From the NCBI RefSeq assembly GCF_013608025.1, contig NZ_VDLV01000055.1, forward strand, positions 148,884-212,883: a stretch of DNA of 64,000 nt. The letters run 5' to 3'. Position 1 is the first letter of the stretch, and every line of letters starts with the position of its first letter. Position numbers and translations under genes: made by a program. Below are positions 35,646 through 45,370 of the stretch, piece after piece. The notes under the pieces are model-generated. The model was not told where the DNA came from. It did no database searches and was given only the letters and a program-made list of their open reading frames with translations. Source of the DNA: Pseudomonas brassicacearum subsp. neoaurantiaca (lineage in GTDB: Bacteria; Pseudomonadota; Gammaproteobacteria; Pseudomonadales; Pseudomonadaceae).

Positions 35646-36595
35646 TGCTGCGCGTCGGGTAGCTCCACTGGGGTCAGCACCGGTTTGCCGGAAAAAAACG
35701 CGTTAAGGTTATCGCCGACCAACTCCACCATGGCGCGTGTCGCTTCCGGCGACAGGCCGGCCACGTGAGGTGTCAGCACGACGTTGGACAAATGCTTCAG
35801 GGCGTCGGGTACTTCGGGTTCATGGTCGAATACATCCAGCGCAGCCCCGGCAATTCGCCGATGTTCGAGGGCGTAGATGAGTTCGGTCGTGGCGACCACG
35901 CTGCCGCGGGCAATGTTGACCAGGAATCCGTTGGGACCCAGGGCGTCGAGGGCTTGCTTGTTGATTAACTGGCGGGTGTCCAGCCCTCCGGGCGTGGCGA
36001 TAATCAGAAAATCCGAGACCCGGGCCAGTTCGGTGGGCGTTGCGCAGAAGGCGTAGGGTACGTCGCTGCGTACGCGGCGATTGTGGTAGCTGACGTTCAT
36101 GTCGAAGCCGAGGGCGGCCCGCTTGGCAATCGCCATGCCCACGGCGCCGAGTCCCAGCACGCCCAGGTGCTTGCCGGCGAGGGAAGGGCGCGTGCTTCGC
36201 GGCCATTCGCCCCGGCGCAGGGCTGCGTCGGATCGAGGCACATCGCGCACCAACGCCAATAACAGCGCCATGGCATGGTCGGCCACCGACGAGGCGTTGA
36301 CCCCGGCACCGTTGGTGACGACGATGCCTCGGTCGCTGGCGGCTTGCAGGTCCACTTGTTCATAACCGGCGCCGATCACGCAGATGATCTTCAGGTTGGG
36401 CAGGGCGGCCATTTCCTCGGCGGTCAAGCCCAAGGGGCCGCGGGTCAACACCGCGCTGAACCGTTCACCGTGTTCGAAAACCGCTGCCTTGCGTTCGGCG
36501 GGCGTGGGCGCGAGTTCCAAGTGATAGCCTTGGCGCTCCAGGATCGGCAGGTATTCGTTAACGGTTTCAACCAGTACCAGAACGGTTGCAGTCAT
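35642..36595 (-). CDS. D-isomer-specific 2-hydroxyacid dehydrogenase
   Basis: 317-aa NAD(P)-dependent oxidoreductase reducing glyoxylate/hydroxypyruvate-type 2-ketoacids. It has the cofactor motif GVLGLGAVGMAIAKRAALGF around residue 150. Catalytic residues are visible as Arg in VNIARGSVV, Glu in DVFDHEPEVP and His in LTPHVAGLS. Substrate recognition is probably by VIGAGYEQVD in the N-terminal domain. Closest functional names are hydroxypyruvate/glyoxylate reductase. It stands alone and is not part of the T6SS operon. Confidence 0.88.
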   Translation of the reverse strand: MTATVLVLVETVNEYLPILERQGYHLELAPTPAERKAAVFEHGERFSAVLTRGPLGLTAEEMAALPNLKIICVIGAGYEQVDLQAASDRGIVVTNGAGVNASSVADHAMALLLALVRDVPRSDAALRRGEWPRSTRPSLAGKHLGVLGLGAVGMAIAKRAALGFDMNVSYHNRRVRSDVPYAFCATPTELARVSDFLIIATPGGLDTRQLINKQALDALGPNGFLVNIARGSVVATTELIYALEHRRIAGAALDVFDHEPEVPDALKHLSNVVLTPHVAGLSPEATRAMVELVGDNLNAFFSGKPVLTPVELPDAQH

Positions 36596-36710
36596 GCTGG
36601 GCTCCTGTGGGCGCTTTTTCGATCATCAGGTATTCAACCTGATTGTAGGAGCCGAAGGGAGAGGTAGCTTGGGCTTTTTAGGAGCATTTTTGGATCCGGG
36701 CGCTGTCCGT

Positions 36711-36811
36711 GTGGGAGCGAGCCTGCTCGCGAAGCAGTGGTTCAGCTTGCAACGATGCTGAATGTGCCGCCGCCTTCGTCGGATCGCCGCCCGGAGCAAG
36801 CTCGCTCCCAC
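36711..36811. repeat. REP pair, family B, in a 408-bp intergenic gap
   Basis: GTGGGAGCGAGCCTGCTCGC at the left and a slightly diverged inverted copy ending GCTCGCTCCCAC. It lies between two divergent genes (start at 36595 minus, start at 37004 plus). In the remaining ~190 bp before the transporter I see only short GC-rich inverted repeats around CGGCCAGGGCG and CCTGGCCGGG, and no clear promoter. Confidence 0.82.
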
Positions 36812-37003
36812 AGGGAATGGAGATTAACGGGACAACGTCTGCCGCAGCGATCTGCTCCGCAAAACCACTCCTCAGCTAAGTCTTTGCTTCTGCTCGCTAA
36901 TCCCGGACAATCGCGCCCCTGTTTCGGCCAGGGCGCTGCCTGTCGGGGTTTTCCGACTCGTCCTGGCCGGGTGCATGTGACCGGAAAGCGGAGATCCGAC
37001 CGG

Positions 37004-38284
37004 ATGAATGATCAGGCCAACAGCGTCGAAGAGCGCTTTGAAACGATAGCCCCAGCCACCCTCAGCCAATGGAGTCGCCAAGACACGACGTGGATGCTGG
37101 GCCTGTTTGGCACCGCCATCGGTGCGGGCACGCTGTTTTTACCGATCAATGCTGGCCTTGGCGGTTTCTGGCCGCTCCTGGTCCTGGCGGTGCTGGCGTT
37201 CCCCATGACGTTCTATGCGCACCGGGGCCTGACTCGTTTTGTGCTGTCCGGTCGCGACGGGGCAGACATCACCGAGGTGGTGGAAGAGCATTTCGGTATC
37301 AAGGCCGGCGCGTTGATCACCCTGTTGTACTTCTTTGCGATCTTCCCGATCCTGCTGATCTATAGCGTGGCGCTGACCAACACCGTGGGCAGCTTTCTGG
37401 AACATCAGTTGCACCTGCAACCGCCTCCTCGGGTTGTGTTGTCGTTGATGCTAATCCTCGGCTTGTTGGCCGTGGTCCGTTGCGGCGAGCAGGCGATCGT
37501 CAAGGCCATGAGCCTGATGGTCTATCCGTTTATCGTGGCGCTGCTGTTCCTCGCGGTATTCCTCGTGCCCCACTGGAACGGCGGAATCCTGACCACCGCG
37601 TCGACGCTGCCGGAGCCTTCCGCATTGCTGCATACCTTGTGGCTGGCGATTCCGGTGATGGTGTTTTCCTTCAACCATTCGCCGATCATTTCGGCATTTG
37701 CGGTGGATCAGAAACGTCGCTACGGCCATAACGCTGAAGAGCGCAGCTCACAGATCCTGTCCCGCGCCCATGTGCTGATGGTGGTGATGGTGCTGTTCTT
37801 CGTGTTCAGTTGCGTGCTGACCTTGTCCCCGACACAACTGGCCGAGGCCAAGGCGCAGAACCTGTCGATCCTGTCGTATCTGGCCAATCATTTCAGCAAC
37901 CCGACCATCGCCTTTGCGGCGCCGTTGATCGCGTTTGTCGCCATTTCCAAGTCGTTCCTGGGGCACTACATCGGCGCCAGCGAAGGCCTCAAGGGCCTGA
38001 TCGTCAAGAGCGGCCGGCGCCCGGCGCCGAAAACCCTCGATCGGCTGACGGCGGCGTTCATGCTGGTGGTTTGCTGGATCGTTGCGACCCTTAACCCGAG
38101 CATCCTGGGCATGATCGAAACCCTGGGCGGCCCGGTGATCGCGGCCATCCTGTTCCTGATGCCGATGTACGCCATCCGCAAAGTCCCGGCAATGGCCCGC
38201 TACCGTGGCCAGGCTTCGAATGTCTTTGTGGTCGCGGTGGGCTTGGTGGCGATTACGGCGTTGGTTTACTCCCTCTTGGCCTGA
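37004..38284 (+). CDS. HAAAP-family amino acid permease (SdaC/TdcC-like)
   Basis: 426-aa inner-membrane proton symporter of the hydroxy/aromatic amino acid permease family with about 11 helices. Family features are MLGLFGTAIGAGTLFLPINAGLGG at helix 1, HRGLTRFVLSG, and VMVFSFNHSPIISAFAVDQ in the middle. It most resembles serine/threonine transporters. The start is ATG at 37004 (MNDQANSVEERF); the frame is open upstream but that stretch is rich in arginine and unlike the family. Confidence 0.87.
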   Translation: MNDQANSVEERFETIAPATLSQWSRQDTTWMLGLFGTAIGAGTLFLPINAGLGGFWPLLVLAVLAFPMTFYAHRGLTRFVLSGRDGADITEVVEEHFGIKAGALITLLYFFAIFPILLIYSVALTNTVGSFLEHQLHLQPPPRVVLSLMLILGLLAVVRCGEQAIVKAMSLMVYPFIVALLFLAVFLVPHWNGGILTTASTLPEPSALLHTLWLAIPVMVFSFNHSPIISAFAVDQKRRYGHNAEERSSQILSRAHVLMVVMVLFFVFSCVLTLSPTQLAEAKAQNLSILSYLANHFSNPTIAFAAPLIAFVAISKSFLGHYIGASEGLKGLIVKSGRRPAPKTLDRLTAAFMLVVCWIVATLNPSILGMIETLGGPVIAAILFLMPMYAIRKVPAMARYRGQASNVFVVAVGLVAITALVYSLLA

Positions 38285-38332
38285 CCTGCGTTTTTGTGGG
38301 TGTTTATGGCATTGCGTCCGGCATAAATCCGT

Positions 38333-38490
38333 GTGGGAGCGAGCTTGCTCGCGAAAGCGGTGGGTCAGTCGGCAGGGATGTTGGCTGTGCCGCCGCCATC
38401 GCGAGCAAGCTCGCTCCCACATTGGTTTTGGGGTGTTCTCAAAATTTGTGTTCATGCTCAATCCCTGTGGGAGCAAGCCCGCTCCCACAG
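38333..38490. repeat. REP triplet, family B
   Basis: A pair (38333-38420) plus an extra compact copy (about 38466-38490, GTGGGAGCAAGCCCGCTCCCAC) between the convergent permease and acnB genes. Confidence 0.82.
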
Positions 38491-38518
38491 TTTCATCCGA
38501 CAGTGAAATCCCAGGCAT

Positions 38519-38556
38519 AAAAAAACGCCGCCCCTCGCAAGAAGGGCGGCGTTTTT
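38519..38556. terminator. Rho-independent terminator of acnB (bidirectional)
   Basis: CGCCGCCC (38526-38533) pairs with GGGCGGCG (38544-38551), flanked by an A run on the left and a T run on the right, so it can work for both strands. It sits 19 bp beyond the acnB stop. Confidence 0.9.
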
Positions 38557-38574
38557 AGTTGGGCGTCTTGAGCG

Positions 38575-41184
38575 TTAGGCTTGGACGACCGGGATGTTGG
38601 CGTTTGCAGCGGCTTCACGGAACTCGGCGATCTGGTCGAAGCTCAGGTAGCGGTATACGTCCGCTGCCATGCTGTCGATCTTGCCGGCGTATTCCATGTA
38701 CTCCTCGACGGTCGGCAGGCGACCCAGGATCGATGCTACGGATGCCAGTTCGGCCGAAGCCAGGTAGACATTCGCGCCGTCACCCAGACGGTTCGGGAAG
38801 TTACGGGTCGAGGTCGAGACCACGGTGGAGTTCGGCTCGACGCGTGCCTGGTTACCCATGCACAGCGAGCAGCCTGGCATTTCCATCCGTGCACCGGCCT
38901 TGCCGTAGATGCCGTAGTAGCCTTCTTCGGTCAGCTGGTGAGCGTCCATCTTGGTCGGCGGCGACAGCCACAGACGGGTTGGCAGTTGACCCTTGACCTG
39001 ATCCAGCAGTTTACCGGCAGCGCGGAAGTGACCGATGTTGGTCATGCACGAACCGATGAACACTTCGTCGATCTTCTCGCCAGCAACGCTGGACAGCAGA
39101 CGGGCATCGTCCGGATCGTTCGGCGCGCAGAGCACAGGCTCGCTGATGTCGGCCAGGTCGATCTCGATGACTTCGGCGTATTCGGCGTCGGCATCGGCTT
39201 CCATCAGTTGCGGATCGGCGATCCAGGCTTCCATCGCTTGGGCGCGACGCTCCAGGGTACGTGCATCGCCGTAGCCTTCGCCGATCATCCAGCGCAGCAG
39301 GGTGATGTTGGACTGCAGGTACTCGGTGATCGACTCTTTCGACAGCTTGATGGTGCAACCGGCAGCCGAACGTTCGGCCGAGGCGTCGGACAATTCGAAA
39401 GCCTGTTCCAGGGTCAAGCCTTCCAGGCCTTCGATTTCCAGGATGCGGCCGGAGAAGGCGTTTTTCTTGCCTTTCTTCTCGACGGTCAACAGACCGTTCT
39501 GGATAGCGAAGTACGGAATGGCATGAACCAGGTCACGCAGGGTGATGCCAGGTTTCATTTTGCCTTTGAAGCGCACCAGGATCGATTCCGGCATGTCCAG
39601 CGGCATGACGCCGGTGGCAGCGGCGAACGCGACCAGGCCAGAACCGGCCGGGAACGAGATGCCCATCGGGAAACGGGTGTGCGAGTCACCACCGGTGCCC
39701 ACGGTGTCTGGCAGCAGCATGCGGTTCAGCCACGAGTGGATGATGCCGTCGCCCGGACGCAGGGAAACGCCGCCGCGGGTCATGATGAAGTCTGGCAGGG
39801 TGTGGTGGGTGGTCACGTCGATCGGCTTCGGATAGGCCGCGGTGTGGCAGAAGGACTGCATCACCAGGTCAGCCGAGAAGCCCAGGCACGCCAGGTCTTT
39901 CAGTTCGTCACGGGTCATTGGACCAGTGGTGTCCTGGGAACCCACGGTGGTCATTTTCGGTTCGCAGTAGGTACCAGGGCGTACGCCTTGGCCTTCTGCC
40001 AGGCCGCAAGCCTTGCCGACCATCTTCTGCGCCAGGGTGAAACCCTTGGTGCTTTCGGCTGGCGCTTCAGGCTTCTTGAACAGGTCGAACGGTGGCAGAC
40101 CCAGTTCGGCGCGAGCCTTCTCGGTCAGGCCACGGCCGATGATCAGCGGGATACGGCCGCCAGCGCGGACTTCGTCCAACAGCACCGGGGTCTTCATTTC
40201 GAAGGTGGTGATGACTTCGTCGGTACCGTGCTTGCAGACCTTGCCAGCGTGCGGGTACAGGTCGATCACGTCGCCCATGTTCATGTTCGACACGTCGAAC
40301 TCGATAGGCAGTGCGCCGGCATCTTCCATGGTGTTGTAGAAGATCGGGGCGATCTTGCTGCCGAAGCAGAAGCCGCCAGCGCGCTTGTTCGGCACATAAG
40401 GGATGTCGTCGCCGAAGAACCACAGCACCGAGTTGGTCGCCGATTTACGCGAGGAACCGGTACCGACCACGTCACCGACGTAGGCGATCGGGAAGCCTTG
40501 GCCGCGCATTTCTTCGATCTGCTTCATCGGGCCGGTCTTGCCTTGCTCGTCCGGAACGATGCCGTCACGGGCCATTTTCAGCATGGCCAGGGCGTGCAGC
40601 GGGATGTCAGGGCGGGACCAGGCGTCCGGGGCAGGGGACAGGTCGTCGGTGTTGGTTTCGCCGGTGACCTTGAACACCCGCAGGCTGATCTTGTCGGCCA
40701 GCACCGGGCGCTTCTTGAACCACTCGCCGTCAGCCCAGGATTGCAATACGGCTTTGGCGTGGACGTTACCGTTCTTGGCTTTTTCAGCCACGTCGTGGAA
40801 GGCATCGAACATCAGCAGGGTGTGCTTGAGTTCTTCGGCAGCGACTGGCGCCAGCTCGGCGTCGTCCAGCAGTTCCACCAGGGTCACGATGTTGTAGCCG
40901 CCCTGCATGGTGCCGAGCAGTTCGACGGCGCGCTTCTTGTCCAGCAGAGGGGATTGGGCCTGGCCCTTGGCCAGGGCGGACAGGAAACCGGCCTTGACGT
41001 AGGCGGCTTCGTCGACTCCAGGCGGAACGCGATTGGTGATCAGGTCAACGAGGAAAGCTTCTTCGCCAGCCGGAGGATTCTTCAGCAGCTCGATCAGGCC
41101 TGCGGTTTGTTCGGCGTTAAGCGGCTGGGGAACGATACCCAGTGCTGCGCGCTCTTCGATATGTTTGCGGTAGGCTTCAAGCAC
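38575..41184 (-). CDS. acnB: Aconitate hydratase B / 2-methylisocitrate dehydratase
   Basis: 869-aa cytosolic [4Fe-4S] enzyme converting citrate to isocitrate in the TCA cycle, and 2-methylisocitrate in propionate metabolism. Length and order match E. coli AcnB (865 aa): an N-terminal HEAT-like domain ([17 protein letters not shown]), the swivel domain ([15 protein letters not shown]), then catalytic domains. The cluster cysteines are in [16 protein letters not shown] and [14 protein letters not shown]. The start is GTG at 41184 with GAGGG upstream; a longer frame to 41253 is unlike known AcnB. A structured leader precedes it. Confidence 0.96.
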   Translation of the reverse strand: MLEAYRKHIEERAALGIVPQPLNAEQTAGLIELLKNPPAGEEAFLVDLITNRVPPGVDEAAYVKAGFLSALAKGQAQSPLLDKKRAVELLGTMQGGYNIVTLVELLDDAELAPVAAEELKHTLLMFDAFHDVAEKAKNGNVHAKAVLQSWADGEWFKKRPVLADKISLRVFKVTGETNTDDLSPAPDAWSRPDIPLHALAMLKMARDGIVPDEQGKTGPMKQIEEMRGQGFPIAYVGDVVGTGSSRKSATNSVLWFFGDDIPYVPNKRAGGFCFGSKIAPIFYNTMEDAGALPIEFDVSNMNMGDVIDLYPHAGKVCKHGTDEVITTFEMKTPVLLDEVRAGGRIPLIIGRGLTEKARAELGLPPFDLFKKPEAPAESTKGFTLAQKMVGKACGLAEGQGVRPGTYCEPKMTTVGSQDTTGPMTRDELKDLACLGFSADLVMQSFCHTAAYPKPIDVTTHHTLPDFIMTRGGVSLRPGDGIIHSWLNRMLLPDTVGTGGDSHTRFPMGISFPAGSGLVAFAAATGVMPLDMPESILVRFKGKMKPGITLRDLVHAIPYFAIQNGLLTVEKKGKKNAFSGRILEIEGLEGLTLEQAFELSDASAERSAAGCTIKLSKESITEYLQSNITLLRWMIGEGYGDARTLERRAQAMEAWIADPQLMEADADAEYAEVIEIDLADISEPVLCAPNDPDDARLLSSVAGEKIDEVFIGSCMTNIGHFRAAGKLLDQVKGQLPTRLWLSPPTKMDAHQLTEEGYYGIYGKAGARMEMPGCSLCMGNQARVEPNSTVVSTSTRNFPNRLGDGANVYLASAELASVASILGRLPTVEEYMEYAGKIDSMAADVYRYLSFDQIAEFREAAANANIPVVQA

Positions 41185-41305
41185 AGTTATTACCCTCATC
41201 AGTGGTCCCAAATGGGTGTCCGGGACGCTCATCCAGAAACTCACGGCATTCATGCGCGCATGGGGCTTTTTGAGCCGCCGCGCCAGGATGGCCGGAGTTC
41301 CTCAC

Positions 41306-41444
41306 AGAAGCTGCTTTCAAAGTTTTACGCCTGCAGAACGGGAGCTGATGAGGGTTGGCGTTGGGCTTTCCCCGCTGGAAAGACCCTTCGCCAACACCGC
41401 TCTGAAGGAACGACTGTGCTCGTGACGCTTTGAAAACAGCTTCT
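41306..41444 (-). promoter_or_regulatory. Candidate structured 5' leader RNA of acnB
   Basis: On the acnB strand, the 17-nt segments at 41428-41444 and 41306-41322 pair fully with one G-U wobble; read on the other strand the same position would be an A-C mismatch. Enclosed is a strong hairpin: GTTGGCG/CGCCAAC, an AA/AA internal loop, GGG/CCC, CTTTCC/GGAAAG with an AGCG-type loop. The element ends about 120 nt before the GTG start. I do not recognise an Rfam family. The strand bias of the wobble supports an RNA rather than a DNA element. Confidence 0.5.
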
Positions 41445-41475
41445 AACGGACATTGGCGCCTTAAAAGGCTGGCTG

Positions 41476-41504
41476 ATTCTACGGGAAAAAAAAATTAAAG
41501 GTAA
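41476..41504 (-). promoter_or_regulatory. Candidate acnB promoter
   Basis: On the minus strand, TAGAAT (41476-41481) with TTACCT (41499-41504) 17 bp upstream, the spacer holding a long T run. It lies just ahead of the structured leader. The -35 is poor, so confidence is modest. Confidence 0.4.
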
Positions 41505-41590
41505 GTTGGGCTTCCAGGTTTGAGGGGTGATCAATCTTAGACAAAGGGCTAACATGCCCGCCTGTCCTGTTTTTGCGTGTGCGTTGCCTT

Positions 41591-42061
41591 ATGCCCAACC
41601 AGCTCATCAAGACGCCCTGCGTCGGCCTCTGTTCCACTGTCTACGGTGACTTGGTGTGCCGTGGCTGCAAGCGGTTCCACCATGAAGTGATTCACTGGAA
41701 CGGCTACAACGAGGACGAAAAACGCGCGGTGTGGATGCGCCTCGAGCAACTGCTGGTGCAGGTGATGGTGGCGAAGCTTGAGGTTTTCGATTCGGCGTTG
41801 CTGCGCCAGCAACTGGAGTCGCGCAAGATCCGTTTTGTGCCGCACCAGTCGGAATACTGCTGGGCCTATCAACTGATCGCCCGAGGCGCGCGGGTAATCA
41901 ACAACCTCGAAGCCTACGGCATGGTGCTGCTGCCCGAATTCCGCGATTGGGAGCTGCCGGACCTGCGCGATGCCATTGATCGGGAATTTTTCCTGCTGTC
42001 CGAAGCGCATTACCAGCGCTACATCGCGCCGGGGTTCCTGAAGGATGCGATCGGCGGCTGA
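41591..42061 (+). CDS. DUF1289-domain protein
   Basis: 156-aa conserved gamma-proteobacterial protein divergent from acnB. The N-terminal DUF1289 motif is TPCVGLCSTVYGDLVCRGCKRFHHEVIHWNGY (Cys residues at roughly 9, 13, 22 and 25), a probable metal or Fe-S binding knuckle. The rest is helical with a YCWAYQLIARGARVINNLEAYGM core. The biochemical role is unknown. The start is ATG at 41591; a longer frame from 41573 is possible. Confidence 0.82.
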   Translation: MPNQLIKTPCVGLCSTVYGDLVCRGCKRFHHEVIHWNGYNEDEKRAVWMRLEQLLVQVMVAKLEVFDSALLRQQLESRKIRFVPHQSEYCWAYQLIARGARVINNLEAYGMVLLPEFRDWELPDLRDAIDREFFLLSEAHYQRYIAPGFLKDAIGG

Positions 42062-42113
42062 CAGGCCCTCATGTGTGGCAAGGTGCTTTCAGTTTCTGGA
42101 TTAAGTAGCTCTT

Positions 42114-42236
42114 GTGGCGAGGGAGCTTGCTCCCGCTCGGCTGCGTAGCAGACGCCTGGATTTGTCAGGACCAGAATTTTCCAGGTCAAGAGCGAGGGCC
42201 GCTTCGCAACCCAGCGGGAGCAAGCTCCCTCGCCAC
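42114..42236. repeat. REPIN-like paired inverted repeat, family A
   Basis: GTGGCGAGGGAGCTTGCTCC and inverted copy between convergent genes. The centre here is diverged (CTGGATTTGTCAGGACCAG) relative to other copies. Confidence 0.82.
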
Positions 42237-42268
42237 AAAAGCAGGCTTGATCAGTCGCGGTGTTCGCC

Positions 42269-43132
42269 TCACTCCTTGACCGCCAACTCCACCAGGTGAT
42301 CCTCGACCTCCTGCGGCTTGAGCACCAGCACGTCGCTTTCCAGCGCGTCGAGCACGGCTTCGGCGGTGTTGCCGATCAGCACCCCTGACAAACCGGAGCG
42401 CGCCACGGTGCCGATCACCGTGACGGCTGCCTGGAGTTTGTGGGCCATATAGGGAATCAGCACGTCCGCCGGGCCTTCCTGGATATGCAAATGTTCGTCG
42501 TCGATGTCGAATTCGGCCTGGAACGCCCGGCATTGTTCACGATAACGGGCCTCGATGGTTTCTTTGAGCTGGAAGGTCGGGTCGGCCGACGAGAGCATCG
42601 GTGACGGGTGGGCGCTGATGACATGCAGGTGCGCCTTGGCCAGCAGGGCGATGTCATAGCCATGGTCGATGATGGTCGAGTGCAGATGGCGGTGCTCGCC
42701 ATCGGCGTTGCCGACATCGACCGCAGCGAGGATGACCCGGTCCTTCCAGGAGCCGGTGGTCTTGACCAGCAGCACCGGGGTCGGGCAATGGCGCAGCAGT
42801 TTCCAGTCTGCCGGGGTCAGCAGGGCTTTTTTCAATGGGCTGTCGGGAAAATGCTGCTTGATGACCAGGCCACAGCCTTCGGCCTGCTGCACGTCGATGA
42901 TGGTTTCGTGGAGGCTATCGTTCCAGGCCTGCTCGGTGGTCACGCTGTAGCCGTCGGACAGCAACGCGCTCTTGAGCACACTGAGCAGGCCCGCATGGTC
43001 GTGGTGTTTGTCGCACACCAGCAAATGCAGGTGGGCTTGGGTCACCCCAGCGATCAATTTGGCGCGCTTGAGCGCCAGGCTTTCCGAATGTTCGGGTTCG
43101 ATGACCACCAGGATGCTGCGAATGGCTTGCAT
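42269..43132 (-). CDS. Tandem universal stress protein (UspE-like)
   Basis: 287-aa protein with two USP domains. The first starts IRSILVVIEPEHSESLALKRAKLIAG. The second begins near KDRVILAAVDVGNADGEH and ends with an ATP-binding-type GTVARSGLSGVLIGNTAEAVL. Cytoplasmic stress-response role; the first domain lacks the full ATP motif. The start is MQAIRS at 43132, as upstream sequence overlaps the divergent promoter region. Confidence 0.88.
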   Translation of the reverse strand: MQAIRSILVVIEPEHSESLALKRAKLIAGVTQAHLHLLVCDKHHDHAGLLSVLKSALLSDGYSVTTEQAWNDSLHETIIDVQQAEGCGLVIKQHFPDSPLKKALLTPADWKLLRHCPTPVLLVKTTGSWKDRVILAAVDVGNADGEHRHLHSTIIDHGYDIALLAKAHLHVISAHPSPMLSSADPTFQLKETIEARYREQCRAFQAEFDIDDEHLHIQEGPADVLIPYMAHKLQAAVTVIGTVARSGLSGVLIGNTAEAVLDALESDVLVLKPQEVEDHLVELAVKE

Positions 43133-43290
43133 GTTCGGCGTCTCCAGCAATAAAGAGGCATGGCGTTGCTCAACTATAGTTGCTGTGGATGGCCCGTCGA
43201 CTTGATGCATATCAACGGCGGTGGCTGGTGGTCTGGAGGCAGGCCGGTATAATCGGCGCCCTTTGCTCGATTACTTTTTCCGTGAGCCCC

Positions 43291-43896
43291 ATGATCCTTC
43301 CCGAAATCCACGAATTCCTTGGCTGCCGCACGCCTGACGCCTGGGTCCAGGCTGCGCTGGCCGATCAGGAAACGCTGCTGATCGACCACAAGAACTGCGA
43401 GTTCAAGGCCGCCAGCACGGCCCTGAGCCTGATCGCCAAGTACCATTCCCACGTTGACTTGATCAATATGATGTCGCGCCTGGCCCGGGAAGAGCTGGTG
43501 CATCACGAGCAAGTCATGCGCCTGATGAAAAAGCGCAAGGTCGGCCTGCGCCAGCTTTCCGCCGGACGCTACGCCTCGGGCCTGCGCAAAGTGGTGCGCA
43601 GCCACGAGCCGGTGAAACTGGTGGATACCCTGGTGGTCGGTGCCTTCATCGAAGCCCGTAGCTGCGAGCGTTTCGAAGCGTTGGTGCCACATCTGGACGA
43701 GGAACTGGGCAAGTTCTATTTCGGCCTGCTGAAAAGCGAGGCCCGGCATTTCCAGGGCTACTTGAAGCTGGCCTACCAGTACGGCGACGCCAAGGACATC
43801 ACCCAGGTGATCGACAAGGTCCGCGCCGCCGAGCGGGAGCTGATCGAGTCGCCGGATGTGGAATTCCGCTTCCACAGCGGTGTGCCTGCGTTTTAA
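43291..43896 (+). CDS. miaE: tRNA-(ms2io6A)-hydroxylase MiaE
   Basis: 201-aa ferritin-like di-iron monooxygenase that hydroxylates the isopentenyl group of ms2i6A37 in tRNA. Iron-ligand motifs are visible as the glutamate in DHKNCEFKAASTA, EELVHHEQV (ExxH), EARSCERFEAL and SEARHFQGY (ExxH). The start is ATG at 43291 (MILPEIHEFLG), with a long open upstream frame rejected because the family begins here. Divergent from the USP gene. Confidence 0.92.
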   Translation: MILPEIHEFLGCRTPDAWVQAALADQETLLIDHKNCEFKAASTALSLIAKYHSHVDLINMMSRLAREELVHHEQVMRLMKKRKVGLRQLSAGRYASGLRKVVRSHEPVKLVDTLVVGAFIEARSCERFEALVPHLDEELGKFYFGLLKSEARHFQGYLKLAYQYGDAKDITQVIDKVRAAERELIESPDVEFRFHSGVPAF

Positions 43897-43920
43897 TGCG
43901 CGGGGTTTCTACTGGCCCCA

Positions 43921-44012
43921 TCGCGAGCAAGCTCGCTCCCACATTTGATCTGCAGTGAACACAACATAGCGTTTACACAGCAAACCTCCTGTGGGAGCGA
44001 GCTTGCTCGCGA
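43921..44012. repeat. REP pair, family B
   Basis: TCGCGAGCAAGCTCGCTCCC at the left and the inverted GTGGGAGCGAGCTTGCTCGC at the right: the pair is in outward orientation compared with 13413. Lies between convergent miaE and the GFA gene. Confidence 0.82.
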
Positions 44013-44037
44013 TGAGGCCTTACGCAGCGTTGATTTC

Positions 44038-44526
44038 TCAAACGGCCAGCCCCAGGCGTTCATGCCATTGGGCAATCGATTCCTCGGGATACACCTCGAA
44101 CTGCTGATCGCCCGGATGCGCTTCGACCTCGACCCACGGGGCCTTGGAGCCCAGCATCAGGTGGGTGTGTTCCGGTGGTACCGGCAACGGCGTGTCGATG
44201 GCCGAGGCAAACGGATGTATCAGCTCTGGCCATTCCGGGCTGAACAGCCACAGTCCCGAACCGCATAACGAACAGAAGTGTCGTTCGGCGCTGCTGCGGT
44301 GGGCGCGTTTATCGCCTTCATCCTTCATCCGCGCGTGATAGACCGAAATGTGCTTGCGGCCTTGCACCTTCAGGCTCTGCGCATCGCCTCCCAGGTTGAT
44401 CGCAAAACCACCGCCGCCTTGGGTCTTGCGGCAGATCGAGCAATAGCAGCGTTGGTAAGGGTAGGGATGGTTGCTGTCCAGGCTGAACGACACGGCGCCG
44501 CAGTGGCAGGATCCTTCGAGGTGCAT
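44038..44526 (-). CDS. GFA-family (CENP-V/Gfa) zinc protein
   Basis: 162-aa glutathione-dependent formaldehyde-activating-type fold. Zinc-binding cysteines are visible in GSCHCGAVSFS, YQRCYCSICRKTQGG and FCSLCGSGLWLF. The PEWPELIHPFASAIDTPLP segment is common in this family. Enzymatic activity is not established for most members, so 'formaldehyde activating' should not be taken literally. Monocistronic, flanked on both sides by REP pairs. Confidence 0.85.
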   Translation of the reverse strand: MHLEGSCHCGAVSFSLDSNHPYPYQRCYCSICRKTQGGGGFAINLGGDAQSLKVQGRKHISVYHARMKDEGDKRAHRSSAERHFCSLCGSGLWLFSPEWPELIHPFASAIDTPLPVPPEHTHLMLGSKAPWVEVEAHPGDQQFEVYPEESIAQWHERLGLAV

Positions 44527-44616
44527 CGGAACCTCCGATTGGGGTTGGAAATGACTCAGTACAGCCTAGACGGTCGGTGTCTTGACCGTTGAATCGAAAG
44601 TGACCATGCAACCGCC

Positions 44617-44710
44617 TTCGCGAGCAAGCTCGCTCCCACATTGGATCTTCAGTGACCGCAAATAATGTGTGCGCCAAAAATCCCCTGTGGGAGCGAGCTT
44701 GCTCGCGAAG
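44617..44710. repeat. REP pair, family B
   Basis: Inverted pair (GCGAGCAAGCTCGCTCCCAC ... GTGGGAGCGAGCTTGCTCGC) between the GFA gene start and the end of the glycosylase gene. Confidence 0.82.
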
Positions 44711-44728
44711 AGGCCGGTAGAGCCAGCA

Positions 44729-45370
44729 TCACTTGGGCACCCGCCACAAATACCAAGCCGCCACCGTACGATAAGGGCTCCAGGCCTGGCCGATAGCGAG
44801 CATTTGTCGGCGGTTTGTCTGAGCCTCCAGCCCCTTTAACCGCCGATATCCCTCGCGAACCCCAAAGTCATCCGCCGGCAGCACATCGGGCCGCTCCAGG
44901 CTATAGATCAACAGCATCTCCACGGTCCAGCGACCGACGCCGCGCAAGCTGACCAGGCGTTGGATCAGCGTTTCATCGTCCATGACTCGCGCCGAGGCGT
45001 AATCCGGCACGATGCCGTCCAGCGTGGCCTGGGCGATGCCTTGGATGGTTGTGATCTTGTTGGCGGAGAATCCGCAACCGCGCAGTTGCGCCACGTCTGT
45101 CGCCAGGATCTGCTCGGGGCGGGGAAACGCCTGCGCCGGGAACAAGGCCAAGAGACGACCGAGAATTGCATCGCCTGCCTTGGCATGCAATTGCTGGTAG
45201 GCGATCGCCCTGACCAGGGCTTCATACGGATTCCGGGCAGGCTTGGGCTGCAGCAGGCATGGGCCGATCGCCTCGACATGCCGTCGCCAGTCTTCGTCGA
45301 GATTCGCCAGGAAAACGCTGGCGTCGTGGTAGGGCGCAGGCATCCGCTGTGGATCCTCCAGCATGTTCAA
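44729..45370 (-). CDS. DNA-3-methyladenine glycosylase (AlkA-like HhH-GPD)
   Basis: 213-aa base-excision glycosylase lacking the N-terminal AlkA extension. The helix-hairpin-helix and catalytic motif is LRGVGRWTVEMLLIYSLERPDVLPADDFGVREGYRRL, with the catalytic aspartate in PADDFG. The earlier AIAYQQLHAKAGDAILGRL segment is also typical. Its ATG overlaps the ada stop by 4 nt, so alkylation-damage sensor and glycosylase are co-expressed. Confidence 0.9.
   Translation of the reverse strand: MNMLEDPQRMPAPYHDASVFLANLDEDWRRHVEAIGPCLLQPKPARNPYEALVRAIAYQQLHAKAGDAILGRLLALFPAQAFPRPEQILATDVAQLRGCGFSANKITTIQGIAQATLDGIVPDYASARVMDDETLIQRLVSLRGVGRWTVEMLLIYSLERPDVLPADDFGVREGYRRLKGLEAQTNRRQMLAIGQAWSPYRTVAAWYLWRVPK

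Noticed and set aside
36737-37003. An 89-residue N-terminal extension of the HAAAP permease
   Set aside because: The stretch is arginine-rich, overlaps a REP element and is absent from the family; the ATG at 37004 fits the normal N-terminus.
38581-41433. Very long open frame antisense to acnB
   Set aside because: Frames antisense to GC-rich genes stay open because of third-position GC bias. The translation has no recognisable domain and acnB on the other strand is unmistakable.
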